From positions 9,485,675 to 9,549,674 of the forward strand of contig NW_004454170.1 of NCBI RefSeq assembly GCF_000283155.1: a stretch of 64,000 bases of DNA. Direction: 5' to 3'. Within the stretch, counting starts at the first letter, position 1. Each line of letters opens with the position of its first letter. Under the pieces are notes generated by a model that saw only the letters and a list, made by a program, of their open reading frames with translations, was not told the origin of the DNA and did not search any database. The stretch comes from Ceratotherium simum simum (lineage: Eukaryota; Chordata; Mammalia; Perissodactyla; Rhinocerotidae). Below, piece by piece: positions 36,100-49,167 of the stretch. The position numbers were made by a program, and so were the translations under genes.

Positions 36100-39000
36100 G
36101 ATGTTACGTAATCTGTCTAAAAATCACACACCTGCTGAGTGGCAGGGGCAGTATTTGAACCTAGGGCTCTTTTCTCTGTACTGTGTCTCCTACTGGACTG
36201 AAATTTCCCATTCTCTCCACTATATTCAGTGGATTCAACTCCATCAAACGTGAGTTACTGTTTGGCATCTATTTAATTTCTTAGGGTGGAGCTTAGAGGG
36301 ATGCGGAAATAACTTAATCAATGTCTCACACAGATGTATTTCCTTGAAAGATAATCTTTACAATCTCCCTTAGCAACCAAAGGCAGTGTCAAACAGCTAC
36401 CTGTGTCAATTCAATTCAGCAAATGTGTATTGAGGATCTCATGTAGAAAGCAGTATGTCAAGGAAACTATCTGTCCTTAAAATCTCATCTAATTCTTTAA
36501 TGACACAGCCTGCCAATTTCTTCTAAAACACTTGATGAACACGTGTGTACAGAATGAGAACAGCAGAAGCCAGAAGAGAGCTACAGGAAATACCAGCATC
36601 TAATGTGAGGGCAGGGCAAGAGAAACTCTCCAAGGTGTCAAGTTCAAAGACTAGGTGTTATGGACTGAATGTGTGTGTCCTCCCTAAATTCATACGTTGA
36701 AGCCCCAACTCCCAATGTGTTGGTATATGGAAGTGGGACCTTTTGGAGGTCATTAGGTTTAGATGAGGTATGAAGTCATGAGGATGGCACCCCCATGACG
36801 GGATTAGTGTCCTTATAAGAAGAGGAAGAGAGACCAGAGCTTCTCACCAGAGAGACAGTGAGAAGGCAGCCATCTGCAAGCTAGCAAGAGGGTCCTCCCC
36901 AGGAACCAAATTGGCTGGTACCTTGATCCTGGACTTTCCAGCCTCCAGAACTATGAGAAATAAATGTCTGTTGTTTAAGCCAACCAGTCTATGATATTTT
37001 GTTATAGGAGCCCAAGGTGACTAAGACACTGGGAAATGGCGAGACAGGGAGGGAAAAATCTGGGTGAGAGTGTGTCTGTCTGTCAGACTGGGAAGTCAGG
37101 GGAGAAGACTTGACAGAGTGAGTGCTCAAGAGTGCCAAAGGCAGCAGAGATTCAGCAGGCTAATGGTGGACAAGTATACCAAAAGACATCAATGGCATCA
37201 CCTGTCAGAAAACAAGCCCGGTTCTTCCTGTTTCAATTGGCCGGTGGTTCTCAACCTTGGTGGCATGACAGAATCACCTGGGAGCTTTTAAAAATACTAA
37301 TGCTTAGCCCTCAGCTGCAGAGATTCAGAGTTAATTGGTCTGGGGAGGCCCCTGGATATTGATGTACAGTAGTGCCCACTTACCCATGGTTTCTCTTTCC
37401 GTGGTTTTGGTTAACCATGATCAATCACAGTCCAAAAATATTAAATGGGAAAACTCCAGAAATAAACAATTCATAAGTTTTAAATTGCATGTTGTTCTGA
37501 TGAAATCTCCAGCCATCCCACTCTGTCTTGCCCGGTACGTGAATCATCCCTTTGTCCAGTGTATCCATGCTGTATACACTACCTGCCCATTAATCACTTA
37601 GTAGCCGTGTTCGTTATCAGATCACAAGATCACAGTGCTCGTGTTGAAGTAACCCTTATTTTACTTAATGATGGCCCCAAAGCACAAGAGTAGTGATGCT
37701 GGCAATTCGGATATACCAAAGAGAAGCTGTGAAGTGCTTCCTTTAAGTGAAAAGGTGAAAGTTCTTGACTTAATAAGAAAGAAAAAAATCGTATGCTGAA
37801 GTTGCTAAGATCTATGGTAACTTTTACTATAGCACATTGTTATAACTGTTCTATTTTCTTATTAGTTATTGTTGTTAACCTGCCTAATTCATAAATTAAA
37901 CTGTATCATAGGTGTGTATGTATAGGAAAAAACACAGTGTATATAGGGTTCAGAACTATCCGCAGTTTCAGGAATCCACTGGGAGTCCTGGAACGTATCC
38001 CCTGTGGACAAAGCGGGACCACTGTATTTTTTTAAATCTCCCTAAGTGATTCTAATATGTAGCCAGGGTTGAGAACTATTGCGACTTGAGCTAAATTGTT
38101 AAAAAAGAAAAAAAAATTTTATTTGCATCACGGTAGAGCAGATTTGACATGTTAATGCGACTATGTTGCAGCTATGGATGTGCTAAGTGCTTTCACGGAT
38201 TATCTCATTTCATCCTCACAACAATGCTACCAGGTAGGTACTATATTAGCCCTGTTACAAACAGGCACAGAGGAAACAGGCACAGTAATTTGTTGGAGTT
38301 ACACAGTTAGTAAGGACCAGAGATAGATAAAAATCCACTTCCACATAATAAAAACTCAACAGAACAAATGCCACTTGCCATATAAGAAACAGGGGTATAT
38401 TTCCGATTGAGTGATTCCACCTCCTCCAAGACATGATTATATACAGACATCATTCTTCTCTCATATTCACTATCAGCATGGGCTGCTCCAGTAGATCCAT
38501 ATTCCTGGAAACTGAAGTTAAAATCAATATCAATTAATCAACCAAAATAGGCACTATTTTAATGTCTAAATACTTTCTACACATTCCATTCAATCTTTAA
38601 AATAATGAAGTAGGCACTGTTATTTGCATTTTACAGATGAGGAAACTGAAGCTTCTAGAGGGTAAGCAATTTGCCTTCAGACACATAACTAGTAAATGAC
38701 AAGCTGGAATTCAAACCTAGACATGACTTCAAGTTATTCACTTAATCACTTTGCCTGTTAGGTAGTATAAAAGTGTTTAAACCTTGTCCCTGCCATGAGG
38801 GGAAAGAGACATATGACATTTGAAAAGGCACCTACCAACAAAGTCAGCAGATAAGTGCCAAATAACCAGTAAAGATATATAAACAATAGATCAGAATATG
38901 GAGGGAGCTGAGGAATGTCTTAGAAGAGGTCAGTCTTGAACAAATCACTAGACAAGTAGGATTGATAATATCTGGAAAGATGGAAAGTATGAAGGGCATT

Positions 39001-42000
39001 CATGCCTGGAGAAATGGAATCAATCGAAAGCATGGAGATGAAATGCACAGGAATGTTCATGGGAGAGCTAGTATACAGAGATGTTAGAAAGAATTTTACT
39101 GAGATTTTTTTCTTTTTCCTCTACTGCCTCAAACTCAAAGATTATTTCTGAACGTTTCTAAGTGAGAAAAGAAGGCAAAACTCCTGCATTCTAACTAAAC
39201 TTCAAGAGGGCTATTTGAAAAGGCACTGTAGGTAATTTAACTATGTTGGGCATAACACTGTTGTTATTATTCCCTTATTATCCTTTTAATACTACTACGT
39301 GCAAGGCACTTCAGCTGGGTACTTTATATAGGCTATTTAATTTAATCACCACAACCACTCTAAGAGACAGGCATCATTATTTCCATATAGTTAATGCACA
39401 TGTGGCTTAGTGAGATGAAATAACATGCATATATTCACACAGCTAGGCGTGAGTCATAGGGGATTCGTGTTTCTATCTGCCTGGCTCCAAAGCTTTCTTC
39501 CCTGCTCTGTACTCTATCTTAAGTTCCATTAAGACAAGAACTAAACCTCATTTATATAATGGACTTTAAGGAAAACTCTACCACACAAATAAAGCATAAA
39601 GAAGTTCAAGTCTTTTACAAAGTGAACTGCTAATAAAAGGGTCTAAATTGAGAATACATTCCTCTACCTTCTACAAAAGGAGTATTTCCTTATGTACTGT
39701 AAAAATAAACTTTGTTGAGAGATAAGTTACAAAAATCACAAAAATGTACCCATTTGAAATACCTCTTCCTATTCAATCCCCACTTTCCACCCCAGGCAAC
39801 CACAGATTTGCTTTCTAACACTATAAATGAGATTTATGTTTCCTAGTATTTCATATAAACAGTCATACTATGTGTACTATTTTGTGTCTGGTTTCCTTCA
39901 CAGCAGAATGTTTTTGAGGGTCATTCATGTGTTTTGCATATATCAGTAGGTCATTCCTCTTTATTGTTGAGTAGTATTCCACTGTATGGATATAGTGCAA
40001 TTTATTTATCCATTTGCCTGTTGAGAGACATTTGGCTCTTTCCAATTTTTGTTATTACAAATAAAGCTGCTATGAAAATTTATGTACAAGTCTGTGTAGA
40101 AAGAGGTTTTCATTTCTCTTGGGTAAATAAGTAAGAACAGAATTGGTGGTCATATGCTAACTGTATGGTTAACTTTATTAAAAAACTGCCAAACAGTTTT
40201 CCAAAGTTGCTGAATCATTTTGCATTCTCAACAATGTATGAATTCAAGCTCCTGCACATCCTCACTAATACTTGGTATTGAAGGTCTTTTTAATTTTAGC
40301 TACTCTAGTGGTTGTTAGCTATATCTCATTGTGATTTTAATTTGCATTTCTCTGATGCCTAAAGATGTTAAGCACCTTTTCATGTGCTTACTGGACATTA
40401 ATATATCTTTTTTGAAGTGTCCAAATCTCTTGTCAATTCTTAAAAATTGGGTTACCTTGAGTTGTATGGTTTTCTTAATATTCTAAATACAAGTCCTTTG
40501 ATAGAACATGTTTGAGAATATTTTCTTCCTGTGACCTGTCTTTTCATTTTCTTAATGGCATCTTTCAAAGAGCAGAATTTTAAAAATTTAAATCCAATTC
40601 AGCAAACTTTTCTCCTATGGTAACTGCTATTTGTGCCCTAAGAAACCTTTGCTGACCTCAAGGTCATGAAGATTTTCTCCAATGTAGTCTTCTAGAAAGT
40701 TTGGAATTTTATTTTTTATGGTTTGGTCTATGATATACTTGGAATTAATTTTTGTGTATGATGTGACATAAGGTCAAGATTCTTTCTCCTCCCCTATATA
40801 ATAACTAGTTGTTCCAGCACAATCTGTTGAAAAGACTATCCTTTCCCCCATTGCATTATCTTAGCATCTTTATCAAAAATCAAGTGATCATCACACACGT
40901 TTGAGTGTCTATTTTGGACTCTCCATTCAACCCTCAGGCCAAAATCAAATTGTCTTAATTACTATAGCTTTATACTAAGTCTTGAAATCTTTAATAAGTC
41001 CTCCACTTTAGTTTTTCTTCTTTATTCTGCAATATGGTGAATTACACTAATTGGTTTTCACACGTTAAACCTAGCATTTCTGGGATAAACCCTACTTGGT
41101 CTTAATGTATTATCCTTTTGTATATTACTGGATTCAATTTATACATGTTTTGTTAAAGATTTTTATGTCTATGCTCATGAAGAATATTTGAAATTTGTTC
41201 CTGTTCACCTAAGTTATCACATTTATTGGCACAAAGCTATTATTCCTTTAATATGCTTTTAATGTCTATCAGATTTGTATTAATGCTCATTTCATTTCTG
41301 ATATTGGCAATTTGTGTGTGTGTGTTTTTTTTTTCTTTTGCTCAAATAGCTCAAGATAGCCCAAAAAGCTAGTTTTATCAATTTTATTGATCTTTTCAAA
41401 GAACCAGCTTCTGGTTTCACTGATTTTCTCTACTGTTTATTTCTAATTCACTGATTAGCACTCTTTATTATTTCTTTCCTTCTAATTACTTTGAGTTTAA
41501 TTTGATCTTTTTTTTTTTAAGGAAAATTGGCCCTGTGCTAACATCTGTTGCCAATCTTCCTCTCTTTTTCCCCCAAAGCCTCAATATATAGTTGTGTATC
41601 ATAGCTGTAGAGTTGTGGCTCTTCCACGTGGGACACTGCCTTAGCATGGCTTTATGAGCAGTGAGCATGTCCACGCCCAGGATCCGAACCCATGAACCTT
41701 GGGCCGCTGAAGCGGAACGTGCAAACTTAACCACTATGCCACGGGGCTGGTCCTGACAGCCTTTTTTCTTTCACTGTCCAATTTGGATAATTTCTATTGC
41801 TATGTCTTCAAGTTCACTGATCTTTTCTTTTGTAGTATCTAATCTACTGTTAAGCCTAACCTAAGCACCCTTGAATTCCATATTCATCAAAAATAAAAGC
41901 AAAATCAAGATATTATATTTTTCAGCTCTAGAAGTTCCATTTGGTTCTTTTTACATCTTTATCTTTTACTTTTAAATTTTTGAAAACACTAACTGTAGCT

Positions 42001-45000
42001 GTTTTAAAGTCTGAGTCTGTTAATTATATCATCTGTCATTTATGAGTCTTGTTTCTAACTGAATTTTCTCCTGGTCATTTGTCACATTTTCCTGCTTCTT
42101 CTCATGTCTAGTAATTTTTGATTGGTTGCTATAATTGTCGATCTTATACTGTTGAGTTTTTGGATTTTGTTGTCTTTAAAGAACATTAGACTTTGTTTTA
42201 GTAGACAGTCAAGTTGCTTGTGCATAAACCTAAATCTTTCAAGGATTATTTAAGCTTTGTTAGGACAGGTCTAGAGTAGTCTTTACATTAGGGCTAGTTT
42301 AGCCCTACAACTAAGTTGGTATGACTCTTCTGAATGCCCTAGGTATTCAACAAGGTCTCTACAGTATGGCTGGTTGGAATTCAAACATTTCTCAGCCCTG
42401 CATGAGCTCTGGGAATTGTTCAGCTTCCAGCTTCCTGGTAATTACTCTTTCCCTACTAACTGTTTTTTGCCAAGCCTTGCGGGGTTTCACCATACACTAT
42501 GTACAGCTTAGCATTCAGCCAAAGACTCACAGCCTATGCAGATTTCTAGAGCTCTTTCTCTGAAAGCTTCCCCCTCTCCTGTACTCAGCCCTACAAATTC
42601 TAGCTTCCTCTGGTTCTCTGAACCCTGATCTCTCTCTCTTCAACTAAGCAAAACCACCACATTCTGCTTTGGTTACTCCTCCCGAAGAGGCAGTCTAAAA
42701 TGTGCCTTCAGGTAGAGGAAAGCAAGGACTATTATAGGGTTTACCTTATTTGTGTCCCTTCTCTGAGGGGTTACATTCCTGAGCTGCCTACTGTTCAGTG
42801 TCTGAAAACAGTTAAACTTATATTTAAATTTATGTTTATCCAGGTTTCTAGCTGTTTACAGTAGTAGGAAAAGTCCTGTACTAGAATGCCTTCAAGGCCA
42901 GAAGCCATTCCCTTATTTTTTAGGCAGTAGAAATAAAGGTTAAGTGCAAACAAATCACAACAGAGTGAAGAAGAAACTAGAATAGATAAAATATAATGGA
43001 CAAGCATATCAAAGTATTTTTTCTTGATAATCCTGAAAAGTTGGTATTAGGTAGATAATAACATTCATAATTATAAACATCTACCCCATCCTATCCCACA
43101 TTTATTAATACTGGCTCAGGCCAGTATATTATAACTATATACAGTATATTATAACTATATACAGTATATTATAACTAATACAGTGTAACTGTATTAGTTG
43201 CTAGAGATATAAAGTTGAATAGATGTCTTCTCTCCAAAAACCTGCTGGGCTATGAAGGAGATACACAGATTTTTGTAAAAACTACAGTGAGATATCAATG
43301 TCATCCTCATTCTCTTGAGGTTCTTTTTAGAAGTACATCCTTCTTTACTTGAAAGGCACAAAATGTATAACATCAAGAACATAAGTTTTATAAGGAATCT
43401 ACTCCTTGCAGTTGTACACTATTACAAATGAAATCCAGAGAACTCTTCTTCAAGGTACAAGCTGTCTTTTCCAATTTTTCATTGCTAAGAAGGGCAAAGG
43501 CTAAGGGAATGGGTTTGGGGTATGAAAGGTGATGGAGAAGAGTGAAGAAAGGTGGTGGAAAGGGGAGAAGGTGAGAGACAGAGTAGCATGTGTAAGCTGG
43601 CTAGATAACTCCCTTCACCCCACCCCTGCTGACAATGTGCCTATCTCTCTTAAAAAGTCAATCATGAAAAATACTAATTTCTCTTGTGTCAACCAACAGT
43701 ACAATGACATTTGTGTGCTAAGAGGTAAAACTGAGTATGGCACAATCAGAAATGGCGTTCGCCTGGAAGTATCAATTAATTGGCAAAGACTGTGAAAAAT
43801 ATGGAAGTTTAAGAACATTTTGAAATTTACAAGCGAGGAGTTGAAAAAAAAACACTGCAAGTCTGTGGGGAAAATGAATATAGATGAGAAAGGGATAAAT
43901 GGAAAAATAAGTATGTCATAAAAATATTAAAACGGATGAGATGAGTGGGGAAAAAATAGCCATGTGGCCTAGTCTGAGCATAGGTAACACTTTAAAACAG
44001 AAGGCAAGGATCTTGGTATCGCCCTGAAAAGGAGTGGTGGGTCAATACTTTAGGATAGAGAAAACTAAATGCTTTGTTGATTATATTCTCTCTGAGGAAA
44101 CTGACCTTGGAATCACAGGCCTTACTAGATTGGGAATTATAGTTGAAATGCCCAGTTGCAAATGCATATTCCCAAACAGAATACTATAATGGGAAAAAAC
44201 AATGGATCATTCTTTAATAAAAATATTTTAAATAATTTAGAATTTTAATAAAGCAAAAACAAGAATATCTTTTGTTTGGGAAAGCAAAGAATAAAAATTT
44301 CAAGTTCAAGCTTAATTATATTAATAACTCAATTTTTCACACCAAAGGTTAGTTATAGTGTATAAGAAGAAAATCTTCAAACTCAAAAGAATTTCTTCTC
44401 AGTTATTTTTCCAAGTCAATGTTTTAAAAACAGAAGGCAGGAGGTAAGTAAACAATGGAGTCAGAAAATCAAGGTTTTCTCACTAGCTATGTGACCCTAA
44501 GCAAATGCTGGAGAAGCTCTTCCTCTTTGTGTCTTCTTTTATAATACCTCTTCCAAAACACTGCTGTGATGATTAGGTAAGATTACATATTTGAAAGTAT
44601 TCTGTAATGTAAACTGTTTAAATACCTTGCTGATTCTGGATCCAAAATGAGGGCTTCTATTGTGTGAGATATCAGTAAACAGCTCTGCTGCTGTCTGGAT
44701 TAATGTTAAGGTTACAAATGAAAATAGACAACTCTACTATCAGCTCTATATTATCCGAATATTAAATGTCAAGATGAGGATCGTATTTTTAGTGAAGGTA
44801 ATTATATGTTATCAACTCAAATAGTCTAGGGTTCTATTTCTATCTTTTAAGGGATATATGTTGTCTCTAATAGTGATTCTCAATTCTGTTCCAGGAAGGG
44901 TACTTCAGAGGCTGCCTAATGTGGGAAGGGGCAACCAAGCAACAGGCCCTGTGGTTCAATCAAAGAAACTGTTTTTATGTGTCTCAGATATAGGGGTTTC

Positions 45001-48000
45001 ACTGATAAAAGTTAAAAACAATGATGACGACAACAGCAATAGTCTGTAGAGTGGTTACCCCAGAGGTTACTTGGCTGGGGCCAAAGAGGTCTGTTTACCA
45101 TCCTGAAACTATACAAATTTTTGGGGGTATGTGTATATATGCATTTTGTAGGGGATAGGGTCCAGAGCATTCATTGGGTCCAGAGCATTCATTACTTTTC
45201 AATCAGTAAATCAAAATGCTAAGAAGTACTGATTTATAGGTCCTACAAATTAAAAACAATTTATCTCTTCCCTCCTTTCAAAAATGATTTGAGGCTGCTA
45301 GTTAAGGAAATATGGAGAACTTAAAGAGGGCTTAGGGAGCAAAAGTGACAACTGAAACTACGGAATAGATCATTAATATACGTGATGGGGATTAGGGTTG
45401 TTAGCTACAAAGAAAAGAAAGGTGAGGCAAAACAGAAAATGGTTCTCTGGTGGGAAAATGTTTTGTGTTGTTCACTGTAGCTCAAGTGCACACAAAGTAT
45501 GCAACACTGGTAGGACCTGGGTTTTGGATGCTCTTCCTAGAGGTAGAGAAAGACCACCATTGAGTCACCAAAGTTTTTTAAAAGCCTGGTTGAAGTTAAA
45601 AAGTAAAATTATACTGCTCATACTAGATTTCAAAGGAGAAATTATTAATTATAGTATTAGTAGGCTTATCTAATATGTACTTTTTAGTTAAGCATATCTG
45701 AAGTATTTACTCTACATTTAAAAGAGTACTTTTAAAGAACAAGAAATATTGGGGCAGGCTTAGGATACAGTTCTACATTCCTCAAAGTTGCTGAATCAGC
45801 ATCAAAAGATGCCTGATAAAGATCCCCATATCGGGAAGCAAGGCTTCGGAATTCTTCCATGGACTGTTTCATCTATAAAGAAGAAAAATACCAATTATGA
45901 TAAACAAACATGCTATCATTATTGTATAAACAACACAAAACCCAAAACATAAAAAATCTATCCTCAAACAATAAAAAAATCCAAAAAATATTTCAATTCT
46001 TTTTCATTTTCATTCCATTCATTTTTATAAACCTTGTTAAATAAAATTAACATAGATGGTAAATGAAACTACAAATGTGCACAAGATTATAATTTATATA
46101 TGATGTATAGAAACAAAAAACATTGCAGTTTTAGCTTAAGTTCCACTAAAATAATATAGTTATAAACATCCCAGTTTCTTTCAAATGTACGTCTTTTCTC
46201 TCTACATAAATATGTAGCAATTAGTGAGACATCATCAATCACTTTGCCGTTCTAATAAGACATCAGCCTATTTTTGGCTAGATGGCTGAGTTAAAAAGCA
46301 TTTGACGTTTAAAGGCTGTGAGTCAAACCACTGATCTTTTAAATTTCAGAGTTTTTCATCTCACAACTAACCTCAAAAACCTCTAAAGTGTAAATAAAAA
46401 CTATGTTGAAAATAAAGTTAAGACATGCCTGATTGGAAATGCGACCACATCTCTGAAGGTCATTCCCTAAGGTCATGGCAATTGTGGTGGCAATCGCAGG
46501 TGGGGGGCTTGTCTTTAGGCTATTACAAGTACAGATAAGTTGAGAGAAGGCTTGCAGAAGGTCAATCCTGAGTTTTACAAATTCACACTGAAAACTTAAA
46601 GGATTCAGAGGTGTACTGGCAGCCTAGAAAAAAAAAAAGATATATTTAAGACAAAGTAAACATAACAGCAAGATGGTGCAGTACAAAGTATTTGTCATGG
46701 TTTGTGCAAAAGAGCAGTAGTTCCAACACTGATGGATAAACACCTACATTATAAGGGAAATGATGTCATATTAGAAAGAAAAACTTACTGCTTTTAGCAT
46801 CAGCTCTGAAAAACTATGTTCCATCAACATTCAGGTTCCTTACTTCCTACATTCACAAAGACTCCACTAGTTCACCATAGTTGGCTAGTTCACCATCATT
46901 AAGATATCATGAGAGATGCTTCAAGGACATCATCCTTCCCCCCAAATTCCCTTATCACCTTCCTACCTTTCTAACCTATAATTCCTATTGCTGAAATCAT
47001 TAATAGAATTTTTAGAAGTTGGGAGGGAGAAGGGTAGAAGGGCAGAAGAAATATGTTGCTAGACAGCCACTGTTAAAGAAGCACGTTGTCGCACGGCTGC
47101 CTTCTTCCACTGCCAGCTCAGACTAATTTTAAAAAGAATTTCTGAGTAGACACTTTATTTATTTAATTTTTGTGAGGAAAATCAGCCCTGTGCTAACATC
47201 TGCCAATCCTCCTCTTTTTTTGTTGAGGAAAAGTGGCCCTGGGCTAACATTCGTGCCCATCTTCCTCCACTTTATATGGGACACTGCCACAGCATGGCTT
47301 GCCAAGCAGTGCATCGGTGCACACCTGGGATCCGAACCGGCGAACCTCAGGCTGCCACAGCGAAGCTCGTGCACTTAACCGCTTGCGCCACCGGGCCGGC
47401 CCCTGAGTAGACACTTTAGAATGCAGAGAGGCCACCAAGGAAGAATAGGTAATAACACACAAATAAGTTTCAGTGAGGACGGAGAGGTGTCAGGGATAAG
47501 TCTTGGACAGCAAAGAGTAGCATTAGTTAGGTAGAGGGGGCAAAGAATGCTAAGTCAAGCTAGTGTAGGCAGAAAACTAAGACAACCCTTAACTATTTAG
47601 CAACTACACTAGCGGAGAATCTAGCATGGTTCTTTCAACAAAAGGCATACTAAAAAAATGCTATTTTAACACTAAGTGGAGACATAATGAAATTAAGTTT
47701 CCTCTCTGACATGATTAGCTTAAAACATGCTGATGCTGTTTCTTAGATACTATCTCACACTATTCTTCAAAGCCAGGCATGTGACTTGGGGTTCCAGAAG
47801 TCAGTTACAAGATTATCCATCTGGCCAAGTATCACATATTGACCTGAGTGTAGTTCTCTCTACTTTTAAGTGTCAAATGATAATTCTTATTACTTGGTAG
47901 CATTCATATTTTACTCCATGAAATAGTGAGCCACACCCTGTATCCTTTATAAGAACATACACTTGCTCCAGTATCCCTCTCAAACTGCAAAGGCCCTTGA

Positions 48001-49118
48001 CGATATATATAAGCTACATCTATATAAAGCTATATAAGCTACAGGTAATAACTGTACTCGTATATTGAATTCTGTGGTTTTCAAACTTTTGAGCTGTTTT
48101 GTTCTAATCATGAAACAGCACAGATTAGGATATTAAAGAGACCATTTCAATTGTTTTTAATTTCTTAGAGATGTGATTTGTTCTTACAGGAAGGTAAAAC
48201 CCCCCTCCTCTACCCCTTAACCTGCTACTTGCTATTTCTAATTTACTGCTTGTCAGTAACTTTAGAAGGGTTAGGAATACAAGTAGGCGTATAGGATACT
48301 GTTAGATAAATACAGTAAAAACCATCTTACCAGACAAAAAACACTGGTAACATTGTCCTAACATGTATTATAAGACTGAAAGAGAAGCAAGATGTAGTTA
48401 TAATCAGGGAGATGTACTGATACTCTGGATTTATTTCTGAATATTTGATGATATAAGATGGCAACTTTGAAAGTGACTACGCATCTTGGATTATGTTATA
48501 TGGAAGGAAAGCAATGCTAGATATAGTATGCATGTTCAAAAAGAACACAGAAAAGATAGGTTTGTCATAAAGGTCAAAGACTTTAAAAGGTATTATCATC
48601 CATGAAAGACAGAAAATGTGTAAGAAATAAATTTAGACTGTAATGCCAATGAGAAATAAAAGGGATATTATTTATTTTTCTTTACACTGGGGCTAAAGCT
48701 TAAAAGGAGGTTGGGTTCTAAGGTCCGCCGGTAAAACAAGACTGTATAAAATCAAAATTACCCCTGAAAATTCCTCAGGAAGGAATTATTTCTACTAAAT
48801 TCAACATAGTCAGGTGAAGGAACAGCAAACTCAGAGCTCTCTTCTACTGTTCACTCTGGGGTATCAGCTAATTGAGAACTCTTTCTACTATTTCAATTGC
48901 TACTTTGCTTCTCCATTATTTATATAGCTATTTTTCTTCCTCATTCTTATTTTTTTCTTTTTTTTGCCTAAACATATAGAGTTAAATCTGTGTTAAACAT
49001 GCATATAATGCTACTTCACTGAATTTCTGATTTGTAGTACATATCCTGTTTTCTAACTGGATCTAGCTAAAGAAACCAATGTGGCTGAAAAGAAAGCTAC
49101 CTGACAAGCTCATTTAAA

Positions 49119-49167
<49 letters not shown>

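Larger units (their letters stand above)
32738..38378 (-). other. INTS7: INTS7 GC-AG intron between exons h and i (5.6 kb)
   Basis: Starts GCAAGTGGCA and ends TTTTTTTCCCTGCAG. Contents: a CTCF-like motif (33226-33237), a nested L1/ERE insertion (33490-33884), an L2 cut by an ERE (34755-35645), a MIR cut by an ERE (35700-36190), an MLT1A-like LTR (36656-37028), a MER5A containing a Tigger (37242-38081), and a MIR (38160-38340). Confidence 0.85.
38512..45768 (-). other. INTS7: INTS7 introns flanking exon g (exons f-g and g-h)
   Basis: Two GT-AG introns, 44695-45768 and 38512-44625, separated by the 69-nt exon g. The longer holds MIRs (38545-38760, 39240-39510), a large antisense L1 block (39700-42480) with an ERE, and a 3x20-bp tandem repeat at 43121-43180. 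The shorter holds an 18-bp direct duplication at 45158-45193 and otherwise unassigned DNA. A MIR-like fragment at about 44420-44610 lies just downstream of exon g. Confidence 0.75.

Noticed and set aside
37671..37795. Transposase-like start [14 protein letters not shown] in the Tigger
   Set aside because: Only about 40 codons before a stop; remnant of a transposon gene, not a host gene.
38379..38504. INTS7 exon h starting at 38504
   Set aside because: Phase 0 start does not join the AG-ending exon g; the start at 38511 does and adds the expected Phe-Gln.
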